From Onchidella celtica (taxonomy: Eukaryota; Mollusca; Gastropoda; Systellommatophora; Onchidiidae), in the NCBI GenBank assembly GCA_963931925.1, contig OZ007580.1:8850001-8914000 (forward strand): 64,000 bases of DNA, written 5' to 3'. Positions 10,092 to 22,105 of the stretch are shown here, one piece after another. Made by a program: the position numbers and the translations under genes. The number at the start of each line of letters is the position of its first letter. The stretch's first letter is position 1. The notes under the pieces are model-generated. The model was not told the DNA's origin. It ran no database searches and worked only from the letters and a program-made list of their open reading frames with translations.

Positions 10092-11751
10092 ATCTAGCCC
10101 TTGTAAGTAGCGGCCACCAGGTAAACATAATTATTAGCTTAGAAGGAAATTGAAGTTATGGACATTTGCCTTCACGCGTGTGTTGGTGTTTGGGGGATTT
10201 GGAGTTCTCCCAGTTACACCATAAAGATTTATTTACTTACTATAACTTCTTTTCCTGGTCCCGTGGCTGTGGTTTCTAAATCGATTTCGCTGGTGTCTTT
10301 CATGGGATGGAGATGTGGGTTACAGAAAGTATTTGTGCGTGTGTGTATGTGGGGGGAGGGGGAAGAGAACTTTTGGATTATGACATACGTAGAGTATTTC
10401 CGCACTTGAATATACGATTTGACCGCTAGTAGTGCATCCCTCAAACCGCGTTTATGTGGCAAGAACCCAGAATGCTCATGCTTTCAGCCTACTTCCCACA
10501 CACCGGTACAATCATCCTATTTTCCACGTAACCACAATAAATTCTGCCGCAACCATTCTGCATCACAAGAGATTTGATAAAGAGAGTCCATAAATATGAC
10601 AAATTCTGTTAAATTCTTGCAGGAATAATCACATTGCAATCTTGCGTGGTTTAATTCAGAAATGGCTCAAAGAGAAGATACGCCGGCTTAGCAGGAAGCT
10701 CACCTGATGTCGTGTTCACCTCTCACGCGCAAGTAGATCCTTCGCTAATCTCTTCTTCGGCAAGCCCCAACAGGTTTTACTGTCAGCTTTATCTAGACTG
10801 CCTTAGCATGAAATCTGTGTGAGAAACCGTTTTATCTTTGGGCCGCAGAAATCGTTATTGGGGGCGGTCGGGAAACCAAACGAGGTGTACTCGCCCTGTA
10901 ATCAGCTCATCTTTGACAGCAGACAGTCTGTAGTCAGCACTATTCCCTGCGTTTCTCTCCAGCGGTTCCCCTCTTCCACTTCATAATTAAGCTCACAGCT
11001 TGCGGAACCCTCGTATCTTATTGCCCAATATTGATCATAATTGCATGTTCGCATCTTCGCTTCAGACTAGACGCAGTCCATACACTGAAACCGCACAAGT
11101 ATGAAGGACCTCAATTTACACGGCAGAGGAAAACGTTTACTTGAAATAGTTATAATCCTTATCTTAAATGCAGTTTTAGTCATACGCTTGAACATTACTT
11201 TGAAATCTTGCCTCAGATGTACCCCATTCCAGGATTACAATATGAAGCTTTCCAGGCAAGGCAAGAACAAAAATACCAACCATTTAAAAGCACTCTGTTT
11301 ATGTTATCTTCAATTCAATCCACTACGGAGCCCTTTTGAGGGCTAAGAAAGCCAAGAAAGCCAGAGAGACGACACAAACAATAACAAAGAAACAAGAAAA
11401 GAACAAAGAAAAAGAAGAACAAGTGAGGTGTAAATGCGTAGGCCAGACTGAGGTCCTCCTAATGGAAAAGGTCTGCAGAAGAAGTGTGTAGTGTGTAACT
11501 CAGTTCAGCCGGAAAGTGGACATAGAACCTTGACATTGTAAGGGGACGACAAGCTGAAGTCCTAATAGCTGTCAGCGACAAGAAGAAAAGCGGAGCTGGG
11601 TTGGGCTGGGCGGTCTTTGGTGGAAAACTACGGTAAAACTGCACGACGATCACAGTTAATAAAGGCGTTTTACAGGAACTTTCCACGCACATGCATACTT
11701 TCCGAATGCTCTACACTCAACTTGTGAAATCCACTGGCTGCCAGATAAGCG
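10092..11751. other. unassigned stretch
   Basis: No gene recognised. Around 11340-11440 an A/G-rich stretch with GTGAGGTGTAAATGC resembles the 3' tail of the SINE family, too weakly to call. Confidence 0.4.
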
Positions 11752-12068
11752 TGTTGTTACACGTACGTACGTCCCCCAAGTTTTTTGCCCTGGGGGCACG
11801 TAATTAAAGCCTTTTTTGACCCCAGAACTAAATAGCTTCCCCGAAATACTCCCGAAATCCTCGTAACATCAGCCTTGATCAATTATTCTTTCAATTTTTT
11901 TGTTGTTGTTGTTTTCCTCCTGTTTTTTGGTTGAAAGGGGGGAGGGGTGGGGATTCGATAAAATTTAGAGTTGAGAATAAGGACGGGGTTAGGGGTACCC
12001 CGGGTAGGTAGGCCTACTATACGTTTGTGCCCCTAGCGGAAAACACTTGGGGACCGTACGTTAGATAA
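11752..12068. mobile_element. TIR element, family G copy 1
   Basis: Left end TGTTGTTACACGTACGTACG, right end (reverse complement) containing AACGTACGGTCCCCAAG. The interior carries the family hallmarks: an AATTAAAGCC block, TTGATCAATTATTCTTTC, GATTCGATAAAATTTAG and GCCCCTAGCG. Seven related copies occur in the window. No ORF. Probably a MITE; the superfamily is not evident. Confidence 0.7.
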
Positions 12069-13649
12069 ACTCTGCCTGGCCCTGACTGATGACTAATAAA
12101 AATGCCAGGTGCCGTGGAGCAAGTGAGTGCAGCCTGCCAGGAGCTCCTACTTCATTTCACTTAGATCATCTTTGTCGTGGGTGGTGGCTCGCTGACTTCC
12201 CTGCCACACAACTGCTGACTCTCGGCATGGGGACGTTGACTTTCTCCACAATTACCCCAGTGCATGTATGCAATGACGCACTCGCCTGTCACTTCCAATA
12301 AGAAACATACGACGCCCTTGGTTATCATTTGATTCATTCCAACCAAAGCGGGAAAACACTGAGATTACATTAAACGACAGAACGAAACTGATGTGCAAAA
12401 TACTTAAACTTTGCCACCGAACGTTTCACACACAGATAATTAGTCAAAAGGAAATTTTGCCAACAGACAATTAGCTGAAAGGTCCTCCCGCCCACGACTT
12501 TCTTTTACATTTTTCATCTTTATTTTGTATGTGTTTCTATGTTGAGGACCAAGAAAAGGCGAAGAATACGTCTAACGTCATTTGGGCAAAACGTCAGTTT
12601 AGCTTACTGTTCATGGACAAAACGTCTAGGAATCCTGAAATTCTTATTTTGTCCTTTCGATTCTGTGTTTACAAGCTCTGCATTTGCCACAGCTATCTGA
12701 TGCCACATGGATATCCGGCGTCCTCCTCCTGACATTCAACGACTTGTTACCGTTCTCATTGATTGAACTATCTGTTTGTTTGTTTGTTTTGCTGTTTCTG
12801 AGACCTGTTCCCCCTTGTTTCCCTCCCCTCCCAAAGATGGTTGACTCCATGACTCTCTACTTACTGAGTGACTGCGTTTTAGGACATCAATCGCCTAGCT
12901 ATCAGAATTCCTACCTGGCTAGGAACAAAGGACTGTTTGATGTTTACACTGTCTATGAGATCCGTTGGTTTGGAATTGGGACAACTTTCCACCTTCCAGC
13001 AGACATTGGCCTGGGCATCCTCTCTCTCATATTGCAGTGAACGGAAGCTCGGACTTCACTATTTTTACCAAGGCAGATTAGATGGGCGATAATGGTTTAC
13101 GTTTGAACCAGAAGATGGGCCGGATCAGATACAGAAAAGACCGAGAAGAAAACTCCTGAGCGACATACTTGAAATGTGAACTGTCAATCTGTGTGATGAG
13201 ATGTGAATACACAGTGTTTTGGCCCATTTGGCCGTTGAGTAAGTACTGGAGGGCTTCTAAAATTTCAACACACGTATGATTCAATTGGGTCGTACGACAG
13301 ATCGCATTGAAAGGTTTAACTGAATTACTTTGACACGTATACTACCAGTTGGACACCGATTATATTCAAATATTAATCTTTGTTTTTGTATTTCCTCTGT
13401 GAGTTTACCTACAAAACATCGGAGACACACAAAGCCACCAGAGCTGGCCGCTTGAGTGAACAGAATTCCAATTCACTTCTTGCAAGAATTAAACGACAAA
13501 CACCATAATCCAAGAACTGAATTAACACTACCCGCATGCTTGCTTTCAAGAGTCTTTCTGTCAAACAGATTTCTTTTCAGGCAAAGTCAAAATGTGGCAA
13601 AAAAGAAACAGTTAAATATAGCAAAAGCCTCGCGTAAGAAATAATACAG
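12069..13649. other. unassigned stretch
   Basis: No gene recognised. The 118-codon frame at 12684-13040 contains a TTTG/TTTGTT run and no known motif, so I treat it as chance. Confidence 0.4.
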
Positions 13650-13760
13650 GAATAATACAATAAAACAAATGCTACATACGACTTTTTATTTTTGCCATAT
13701 TTTGACATTGCTTCAAGCCCTGCTGCGACCCCAGAGATTTTTTTTTTTTTTAAATAATTA
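13650..13760 (+). repeat. dispersed repeat family R, partial copy
   Basis: Shares CTACATACGACTTTTT, TTTTTGCCA, TTGACATTGCTTCAAGCC and CTGCGACCCCAGAG with 20984-21120 and, inverted, with 44690-44835. No coding. The class of this repeat is unknown. Confidence 0.5.
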
Positions 13761-14205
13761 TTTTTTAATTTTCAGGCAGCTTTCTTCGTATCCTGCTTAA
13801 GGTTTCTGCCAGATTTCAATCCTATTATGTTTGCCATAGCCAGCCATTCAAATAGCATCAGATTAACTAGAGCAGACACTTAACCCAGACCTGGATACTA
13901 AAAGTGCAGCACTCAAGTGGGCATGGGAGATCTAGATGTCTAGCAGATTGTGGAGTCTCCAGATGTTGTGCATTCTTCAGCCAACTGTGCACTTTTCCTC
14001 AATCATTTTTCATTCTACCAATCCGACCCTGACTGGCTGGTTCATAGCTTAGGGTGTGCACATAATGTCCTGACCGAATCATGAACTAATTCAAGTTGAT
14101 GCACAAATGTCTCTCACAAGGCAATGACATCTCAGCAAATGTAAACAGAGGAACTTTGTGAGGATATGAAAAAGTCAGAGATGTAGATGGATACAAACAG
14201 ACAGA
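13761..14205. other. unassigned stretch
   Basis: Nothing recognised. Confidence 0.4.
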
Positions 14206-14345
14206 CATAAAGACCAGGAAGCAGTTGGAGACTGACAGACAGATAGACTGACAGTCAGGCAGCCAGGCCTACAGACAGACAGGCAGACAGACTGAATGAC
14301 AGACTGATAGATAAATAGACAGACAGACATACATATTGCCAGATC

Positions 14346-14379
<34 letters not shown>

Positions 14380-14384
14380 TAGAC

Positions 14385-14440
<56 letters not shown>

Positions 14441-14449
14441 GGATAGATG

Positions 14450-14542
<93 letters not shown>

Positions 14543-14545
14543 AAA
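14206..14545. repeat. CAGA then (GATA)n microsatellite
   Basis: A CAGA-rich half (about 14206-14378) passes into roughly 165 bp of nearly pure GATA repeats with two GATG variants. A long CAGA/GATA run of this kind is expected to be length-polymorphic. Confidence 0.95.
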
Positions 14546-14978
14546 AAAGAGTGGGACCTGGGAAGGAAAAAGAATGAAGGAAAAAGAGAGAGGGAAAGAG
14601 ACGGGTGACCAGATAATTATGTCTGATCTCTCACTTACCAGGGAAGAAAAGTGCACTTATGCAGGTTAAACGTGTAACCGCACTAAACCCAGCGGTGTAT
14701 CAGAGACACAGGCCAGACAACCAATAAGGCAATCTCTCTCATTCCTTCATTATCACTCAAGTCATGCCACCTGACCCCCTGCACACCACAGATACTGACC
14801 AGATGCCACACAGACTACTGATACAGAAATAGCTCCAGATCATTAGATGGACACTGGTCAGTTCTGTTAACAATTCAGCCGGATACCTTGTTCTTTTGTT
14901 TATTCTTCTTCATTTTTTCCCCTGTATCCCGAAATGATAATGTATCGATACCTGTTGAATTGTCAATGTTCAGGATTC
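14546..14978. other. unassigned stretch
   Basis: Nothing recognised. Confidence 0.4.
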
Positions 14979-15077
14979 TCAGACAAACAGACAGATGGAC
15001 ATACATACAGACAGACAGACACGAAGACAGGCAGGCAAGAGAACAGATAGACAGACAGGCAGGCAGACGAACAGATA
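14979..15077. repeat. CAGA-rich microsatellite
   Basis: Degenerate CAGA/CAGG tetranucleotides, directly upstream of a SINE-type tail. Confidence 0.8.
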
Positions 15078-15079
15078 AG

Positions 15080-15176
15080 ATGCTGCACTGTGGCAACGAC
15101 GTGTCTGCTCGTTATAACTGGGCTGCAATGACACAAAGGCAAATTTCCCCAATGGGATTAAAGAGGTATACAAATG
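15080..15176 (+). mobile_element. SINE 3' tail (type II), 5'-truncated
   Basis: Contains GCTGCACTGTGGCAACGACG, AACTGGGCTGCAATGACAC and GGCAAATTTCCCCAATGGGA, then AAAGAGGTATACAAAT. The same tail follows the SINE core in the copies at 26155-26597 and 51505-51612, so this is a truncated member. Confidence 0.6.
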
Positions 15177-15177
15177 T

Positions 15178-15715
15178 GAGAGTGCATGAGAAAACCCACA
15201 ATAAGTCGGCAACATGACATTTTGAGTTCTGTACATAAAATAAAAGACAAGACATTTCTGATAAATTAGAAGTCAGTGACCCCCCTATACCTAAAACAAG
15301 ATTTTGAGAAAACAGAATTTAATCCTAGAAGTGGCAATAGCTAATTGACCAAGTAATATTGGAGTGATTGCTGTTAGGAGACCGTAGTCTAATTACAAAG
15401 CCGTTATAGAGATCATAGTGAGTAGTGTTCACTGCTCATCTACAGTTTACCCTGTAACATGCCACGGTCCCCTAAACAACAGCCAAGTCGGAAGTTTTTG
15501 GATCTTGTTAGGAGACCGTAGTCTAATTACAAAGCCGTTATAGAGATCATAGTGAGCAGTGTTCACTGCTCGTCTACAGTTTACCCTGTAACATGCCACG
15601 GTCGCCTAAACAACAGCCAAGTTGGAAATTTGTGTCGGACCCATATTTTCACTCCAAAGCCGTTTTTCTCAAAATCAGCTCTGTCGACATATTGTGGGTT
15701 TTCTCATGCACACTC
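15178..15715. mobile_element. TIR element with about 48-bp inverted ends
   Basis: Left arm 15178-15228 and right arm 15668-15715 are inverted copies containing GCATGAGAAAACCCACAATA. The interior includes a 134-bp tandem duplication. It directly follows the tail of a SINE-type repeat, as if inserted next to it. No ORF. No clear target duplication. Confidence 0.6.
15373..15640 (+). repeat. 134-bp tandem duplication with internal hairpin
   Basis: Two units starting at about 15373 and 15507 are nearly identical over about 120 bp, from TTAGGAGACCGTAGTCTAAT to CCTAAACAACAGCCAAG. Each unit has short inverted ends (TTAGGAGACCGT against ACGGTCSCCTAA). The second holds a perfect GAGCAGTG-TT-CACTGCTC hairpin where the first has one mismatch. 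Confidence 0.85.
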
Positions 15716-15716
15716 A

Positions 15717-16017
15717 AAAATTACAAAAAAAAAAAAAAAAAGTATTGCCACTACAATCACCACTACTCATCATCTGATCGACTAGTTAACTCTTGCTTTA
15801 CCTATAATCCCCAGAACGCTCAACTCAAAATGCCAAGCCATATTTACCTCCAAATTTCTTCCTGTTACGCTTAATTAGCAACTTCCTACTCACCACCAAT
15901 TAAAGGTATTTCAAACGAATCCCTTGGTACGTTTCTACCACTGCTCTCTGACGTGACCAGCTAGAAATAGGATACAATACAGAAATAGAATGTCTGGCCT
16001 CATGCGGTTTTTTTGTT
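15717..16017. other. unassigned stretch
   Basis: Begins with a poly-A run (about 15725-15741). Nothing else recognised. Confidence 0.4.
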
Positions 16018-16398
16018 AGGTCTTCAGTTTATTTCGGGAGGCTCGCTGCTCTTGGCATTTACACCTCACTTTTCTATTTTTTTTTATTCTTCTTGTTAAT
16101 GTTTTTGTGGTGGAGATTTTTAGAAAAAAAAAATTCCCGGGCAATGGCCTTATTAGACCTGCTCTTTTCGATTTCCAACTGCCAAGGTATCTTTAACATG
16201 CCCAACGTGCACACGGGTCCTCAGAGTTTTTCTTCCGTCCTCATCCGAGAAGACTAGGTGCTCGATCCTATCTACTGCAGAATCAGAATTTTACCCCCAA
16301 AATTCCAACATGCCTGCACGGGCCGGGATTCGAACTTGGTACCCTCGGCATGAGAGGCGAGCTCTGTACCTTTAGAATTAGACCAACGTGGTCTGGGT
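16018..16398 (-). mobile_element. tRNA-derived SINE, near full length
   Basis: Minus strand. The head at about 16310-16398 carries a B-box-like AAGTTCGAATCCC and the shared GAGCTCGCCTCTCATGCCGA. The core follows with GGATGAGGACG, CCCGTGTGCACGTTG, TTGGCAGTTGGAAATCG and GCCCGGGAATT. The 3' tail ends with GAGGTGTAAATGCCAAGAGC. The A-box region is interrupted relative to other copies. Confidence 0.75.
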
Positions 16399-16921
16399 TT
16401 CTGAGCGTCTGAGCTGACGCAATGTCCCTGGTTGTAATTAGTGTTACTGAGGCACTTCGTCGGCTTACGAATACGACACAGCACCTTAGCACAGACAACG
16501 CCGTCATCGTCACAGATTCGCAGAGGAGGCTGCCGAAAGTGAACAGTAACATGTTTCGGCGCGAATGACTTTGATATCCTCCAAGGCCTTACCCTATCTC
16601 TCACACTGATATACTGCCCGGCCACGCTCGTGTTTAAGAGCAATGAGATAGCCGTTCTACTTTTACCGGCAACGTCGCTATCTGTGGAGACCTGAAGCGT
16701 GACAGGAACGAGTTCATGCGGATTGTGAGCGGAAGAAGACAGTCATGGTCACTCCCAAAACCCGGAGAATCCCAATACGCTAGGCAGTTCATGAATAAGC
16801 CGATCGTTCTTGAAAAATCACGCAGTCTTTCACAGTCCTAATCAACTGACAGTAATCTAGATGCAAATTTGTAATAACTGTCTTGTCCTCCATTTTTTTA
16901 AATATACACTGACATCCTTCA
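16399..16921. other. unassigned stretch
   Basis: No gene recognised; short minus-strand frames next to the SINE have no family motif. Confidence 0.4.
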
Positions 16922-17184
16922 ACATATCGATATTGTCGGGCGCAAACCAGCTAAGTCCGAAATTTTCATTCTTCTTCTTATAGTACCAATTTATGAAGAT
17001 TGGAACCCCGCATCATCTGTAAAAATAAGTCCTACCATAATTCAATAGAAACATTCAAAATAGACGTGATCAAACCAGCTAAGTACATTTCCCTTTTGAG
17101 TTATCCGCAATTTTTTGTTCCTCTTGTAAAATTTGCTTATCTTGACTTGGCTGGTTTGCGCCCGACACCATCGATATGCAAAAA
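16922..17184. mobile_element. TIR element (MITE), family M1 copy 2
   Basis: Second copy of the element at 7749-8008. The inverted ends are well preserved: left GTCGGGCGCAAACCAGCTAA and right (reverse complement) GTCGGGCGCAAACCAGCCAA. CATATCGAT and ATCGATATG flank the ends. Confidence 0.75.
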
Positions 17185-18223
17185 CCGGCCTGAACTACTA
17201 AGGGTTAAAACAACAACAAAAATTACGCCCAGGTGTAAACATTATAATACAATTACAAAACCTATGGAAAAATCGGCATGAACCGCTGATTATTTAAGCA
17301 ATATAAAAAGTTGCAACCAAGAGAAAACTATAAGCCTGAACTGTATAGCTTTGGGCGAAAAAAAACAAGAACACAAATTCCCATATGCAGTGTCAGCCAC
17401 AGATCTTGCTCTATCACTGCCCCAGACCGGGCTCCGCTGGGCTCAAGCCGGGCTACTTTAATGCTATTAACCCTCTTGCAACAGAGTAGAGTAAACGAAT
17501 ACCCAAGCCCGGCTTTGTAGCAAATCGGCAGAACCAATTAGCCGGGATGAAACAGCCGGAACTTCCCAAAATGTTCCAGTCAGATACAGGACAAAACACT
17601 GCCGAGTTATGGACAAAAAACCGTATGTGCCAAACAGAAATGTACACAGGAGGGTCAAACAACATTTCGCGTTGCGCCTCGCATTCTGATGTTTTCAATT
17701 TCCAAAGTGTGGTGACTAAAAGAAATGTTGATATTTGGCTGGGCACGACTTGATTATTATCGTTTTCGCTGAAAAGAGCGCCAATCTGTGATGTCACTGA
17801 AAAGATGTTTTTGAGGAATTTTTTAGCGTTGCCACCCTTTAGCGCTTTATATCCGGGCAGTTTCAGTAGCCCAAAGTGGTTCTCCTAACATTTATAGCAA
17901 AATCAGGAGTATACTTCTTTTGTACAAGGTTCCCGGTCATTTGAGGGCTTGGCCCCCCGACTAATGTAGCAGGGCTGCAAAATTAATGAAAAACGTTGCC
18001 AGCCTGTGAGATTGGCCAAGCAGAAGGCTATTCACACACGCGCAATTTGCCACTGTCCAATGACCTCCTCTCGTTTGAACAAACAAAATCAAACAACAAA
18101 CCTGTTTGACTTGACAATTCTTTCTGTTTTGTAGATGAAGATGAAGATAATTATTTCAAAATCCATCCACTGGTTACAGTTCTGTTCAAGATACGGTGTA
18201 CTTGGCTGTAGATGGTTAATGAA
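17185..18223. other. unassigned stretch
   Basis: No gene recognised. The 114-codon minus-strand frame at 17453-17797 has no family motif. Confidence 0.4.
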
Positions 18224-18385
18224 GAGACTGATATTTCAACGCCGGTGGCCGGACCTTCCTCAAGTCCGTATTTCTGCGGATCAGCCGAACTCTGGATACT
18301 GCAGAAACTGATATTTCAACGCGGACGACAGGACCTTCCTCAATCCCGCGTTTTCGCGGACCTGCCGAACTCTGACAGTCCTGTA
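18224..18385 (+). repeat. 80-bp tandem duplication
   Basis: Two diverged copies, each with ACTGATATTTCAACGC, GGACCTTCCTCAA and GCCGAACTCTG, offset by 80 bp. Each unit contains a short inverted CCGYRTTT/GCGGA segment. No coding evidence. Confidence 0.8.
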
Positions 18386-18802
18386 CTAATCGCACAAAAT
18401 TATAACCCAGTCAGATGGAGCACATGTTATTCTATACCAAGTGTGGCCAGACTTGTTTTTAAATGTAATGGCCACATACAATGAACTTCAGCTGTTCGAG
18501 AGTCACACGTTATGAAGACAATTGACCCACACGTTTTTATTGCTACATGTACATTTTGTTACAAAAAATTATATAAATAGTGTTATTCCCTTTGCGGTAA
18601 AGAACAATGCCTCACTCAGATCTAGCACTGAATTGAGGATTAACATTCTGATATAATTTTACTAACCACGAATATTAAACCAACGTTTGAAACCAGTTGG
18701 GTCTCGGTTTATACTCAGTAGATAATAAATAAAGCTTGATTTTTAGTTTTCTTATTTACCTATATAAATAATATGAAGTGTGGTGAAAAAAAAAGAGCCC
18801 AG
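18386..18802. other. unassigned stretch
   Basis: A/T-rich; nothing recognised. Confidence 0.4.
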
Positions 18803-18875
18803 CCAACATTATTTCCACGAGCCGCATATTGAAGGCCGCATGAGGGACTCGCGAGCCGCCGTTTGGCCACCCCTA
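18803..18875. mobile_element. possible hAT-like element end
   Basis: The reverse complement reads AGGGGTGGCCAAACGGCGGC followed by TCGCGAG. This resembles hAT-type ends of the form CAGGGGTGGCCAAMC...GGCCCGC. A partner end was not found. Confidence 0.35.
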
Positions 18876-19432
18876 TTCTGTACCATGATAAAAAGTGAAT
18901 CTGACATAGATCTAGATCGGCTCATACGGTGTTTTTCAGTAACACGGTTCGGATGTTGCCGGAATAATCCCGAAGCCGCCGCTGCCTCTCCGCGCAAAAA
19001 TCCGATCATCTTTCACCGTACGCTCGGTGTGAAACCGTAACACGTCACAAGAAGAAACAGCGAAGAGCTGGCAGGGGGTTCTAAGTTCACATGGTTGCAC
19101 GTGAGATGTCACAGATTCACCGTGAGCCAGTCTGTTCGTGGTTTGAACATTGCGTGACCTGTGCTTTTTACCGGTCAGTCTGAGTGAGTGAGTAAGCAAT
19201 GCCAGGCATGGGGGAGGGGGGAGGGGTGCGCAATTGGGGACGGAAGGACAATGTCAAGGGACACCATAATAATGATAGTGGCCAATACCCATCACTTTTG
19301 TCTTTAACCTCCATACACTTTCATTAGCTGAAATTGAATGTAAGCTGTCGATTTCTTTTTCATGTACATATACATGTATTCTATGCATTTAGTTCATTAG
19401 TATTTTGTATTCCTTTCTAGACCTAACAGGCA
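18876..19432. other. unassigned stretch
   Basis: No gene recognised. Contains CpG-rich sequence around 18950-19030. Confidence 0.4.
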
Positions 19433-19585
19433 AAATCCAAGACTAGACATGGGCCCTCGCCAGACTGCCCCACAAGAAAGTTATTAGGCTGGCATCCGCC
19501 AGACTTGGGATTTCAACCCGAGATTTCTCACATCCGGGGCATATACTCCATTCTACCCACCAGGCCACAGCACCACCCGTCCACT
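19433..19585 (-). mobile_element. tRNA-derived SINE head, second family
   Basis: On the minus strand, GTGGCCTGGTGGGTAGAATG resembles an A box. About 40 nt later GGGTTGAAATCCC resembles a B box, with a TCTCGGGTTG T-stem start. It differs in sequence from the tRNA-Glu-like SINE family and appears decayed. Confidence 0.4.
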
Positions 19586-19821
19586 GAAGTCTTAACAGCT
19601 GCTTTTCCATTACTCCAAGGCCTCACCAGACATTTCACAACTTCAACGCCATGTGAACCAATCTCGCTGTTGTTCATACAGTATCCGGCCAGCACACATT
19701 TCCTGCCATTGCGAAATCTGAACAGAGCTAAAATAATGATAATAATTACAGACTGGATGGTAATTAGGACGATGTTTCCATGTCAGGTCAACAGGTCTCA
19801 ATGAAGGAATACCAACATGAC

Positions 19822-20413
19822 AGGTGATGCGGGGAGGGGAGAGAGAGAGAGACAGAGAGGAGGGGAGGAAGGGGAGAGAGAGATCGAGAGAGGGCGACTA
19901 AAAGGGTGAGAGACAGGGAGACAGAGAGAGGGAGGGACAGAGGGGGACAAAGGGGAATGGAGAGAGAGAAAGCGAGGGAGAAAGGGGTGGAGAGAGAGAG
20001 GGATGGAGGGAGGGAGAAGGAGAGAGCGGCGGAGGGACACAGCGAGACAGAGAGAGGGAGGGAGGGAGAGAGAGACAGAGAGAGAGAGACGAAGAGAGAG
20101 AGAGAGGGAGAGAGACAGAGAGAGAGAGAGGGAGAGAGAGACACAGAGAGAGAGAGTGGGAGAGAGAGACATAGAGAGAGAGAGAGGGAGAGAGAGACAG
20201 AGAGAGAGAAAGAAACAGAGAGAGAGACAGAGAGAGAGAGGGGGATGGAGGGCGGAGGGAGACAGCGAGACAGAGAGAGAGGGGGGAGAGAGACAGAGAG
20301 AGGGGGGGAGAGAGACAGAGAGAGGGGGGGAGAGAGACAGAGAGAGGGGGGGGGAGAGAGAGACAGAGAGAAAGACAGAGAGAAATACAGAGAGAGACAC
20401 ACATACAGAAGGG
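19822..20413. repeat. GA-rich array of about 590 bp
   Basis: GAGA/GACA/GGGA units throughout, with a repeated GGGGGGAGAGAGACAGAGAG block near 20280-20350. Overlapping open frames of about 200 codons on both strands are low-complexity Arg/Glu or Ser/Leu read-through and not genes. Confidence 0.95.
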
Positions 20414-20983
20414 TGGAAGAGCGACTACTAAGTACAGTGAATGGCCACATACGACCCGGGGAAATAAAGCAAGATTATTTATCATCATTTATGCCCGTAC
20501 AATCCACATACGAGCAGAGAATCCATGTGATTACATTTTACCTTTCATCAATCGCCAGGCCATGATACAGCTCCATTAGCATGGGAGAACTTCGATCCCA
20601 TTCAACAATAGGATAGTACTTTCATCAACCATCCATTAGTCTAGCTGAGCTTTAGCAGAGACATTCAGCAGAATAACTTTCATTGATCTGCCTTGGGCTT
20701 CCATACTCGGTTTCTATTTTGATAATGCTTTCATGACAGGCAGATGAATGTTTAATATACTCCACTGATCCTCAAACTTTTTTTTCTTCTTGACCCACCC
20801 AAAAGCGCTGGCATGTGGACCACAGAATAGGGAACTACCAGAAGCGAAAGAAGCTCATTTTTCGTGGCTACGTGTAGTATGCACACGGCCATATGAACAA
20901 TAAACGGAAAGAGAAAGGGAAGATAAAAAAAAAAATAAAAAATCGGCAGTTCCGTGAAGTACTTTTTTCGATGTCTTAACTTT
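20414..20983. other. unassigned stretch
   Basis: No gene recognised. CACTGATCCTCAAACTTTTT near 20762 loosely resembles a hAT terminus. Confidence 0.35.
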
Positions 20984-21120
20984 TCCTTTGCGTTTCATTG
21001 TAAAGTTTGGGTATTATTTCTTACACGAGGGCCTTGCCGCATACAACTTTTTCTTTTTGCCAATTTTTGACTTTAGTTTAAGCCTTCATGCGACACCCCC
21101 ACTGTGGTTTTTATAACATT
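20984..21120 (+). repeat. dispersed repeat family R
   Basis: Starts TTTGCGTTTCATTGTA and continues with TTTGGGTATTATTTCTTA, ACTTTTTCTTTTTGCCAATT and TTTAAGCCTTCATGCGAC. Related copies: 24268-24400, 44690-44835 (inverted), 44915-45015 and partly 13650-13760. Confidence 0.6.
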
Positions 21121-22042
21121 ACTAGATGAAGTTCCCGGCATTATCCGGGATTAACCTGTGAACTTACCCTTCCATCTCTCTCTCTCCCTCTTTTTGGTGT
21201 ACAAAGCTTCTCATATTTTAGTCTTACTACAAATTTCATGCGCACCAGAGCACTACGCACTCATTTCTGGTAGGGAAATTGCGCGCACAGAATTGAACGC
21301 ATATCAATACGTCGTTTCCGGTGCGGTGGGTTTACTACTGGGAGCCAAAACAAAGATTATTGTATTTTATATTTTTACAACTTTTTATTTAAAATTACCT
21401 GAAACTTGAATCAACACAATCGGTCGATACAAAAGCGATTGGGCTGGATTAACTGACACTTCAGAAAATTAATTTTACAGTTTTCGAAACTGTCATTTAG
21501 GTTGTAGAGTCGAGCAAAAAAAGAGGCGAAATTGCACCACTGTCGCGATGTGGGTTAGATGGGGATAATTCGACTGACACTCTTTCGAGGTCCGCTCCCA
21601 CAATCGACGAACACACAAAAAAATACTTGCACTCTAAAAACTAAATAAATCAATTGCTTTGATTTTTAGCAGAACTGTAGGGCAGTTTAATTACAGGAAT
21701 TAATGTATCAAATATAATTATAAATATAAATATCAATTCAAAGGCAACTGAATCTAACTAATGAAACTACAGCTTTCTATAAAGACTAACTTATTCACTC
21801 TAACTACTTGCAGGTCATATGAGTTATATGCCAAATAGAATCCGCGCACGTGGCGACGGATATAACAGTTTAAATTCTATTAATTCAATGAGACATGTTA
21901 TGATATGGACATTTCCTCTAGACACGCCATGGAGAATGCTTGTACAACCATGCGTTGTCTGGCGGTAGCTCTGAAACTGTCTTCAAAAGTAAGTAGAACG
22001 GTTCATTTTCATCATTACAAATTAGTATGAACTCTCACCATT
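21121..22042. other. unassigned stretch
   Basis: No gene recognised. Confidence 0.4.
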
Positions 22043-22105
22043 AGGCCCTCACTGGGAGTGAGAGCGCTGGATGTAAACGCTGTGGGTTCATATCAAACCA
22101 AGTAG
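22043..22105 (+). mobile_element. possible decayed tRNA-like SINE head
   Basis: AGTGAGAGCGCTGGATGTAA followed by GTGGGTTCATATCAAACC resembles a tRNA D-arm/anticodon region and B box. It is too diverged to be a functional tRNA. Confidence 0.3.

Noticed and set aside
18945-19040. Second THAP-like N-terminus (GCCRNN...IIFHR) on the plus strand
   Set aside because: No Met-to-Cys spacing typical of THAP and no RFP or splice donor in the right place; looks coincidental.
19788-20565. About 200-codon Ser/Leu and Arg/Glu frames
   Set aside because: GA-array read-through on opposite strands.
21930-22014. Possible short exon ending in a good GTAAGT donor
   Set aside because: A single donor-like site without acceptor, conservation or protein motif is too weak.
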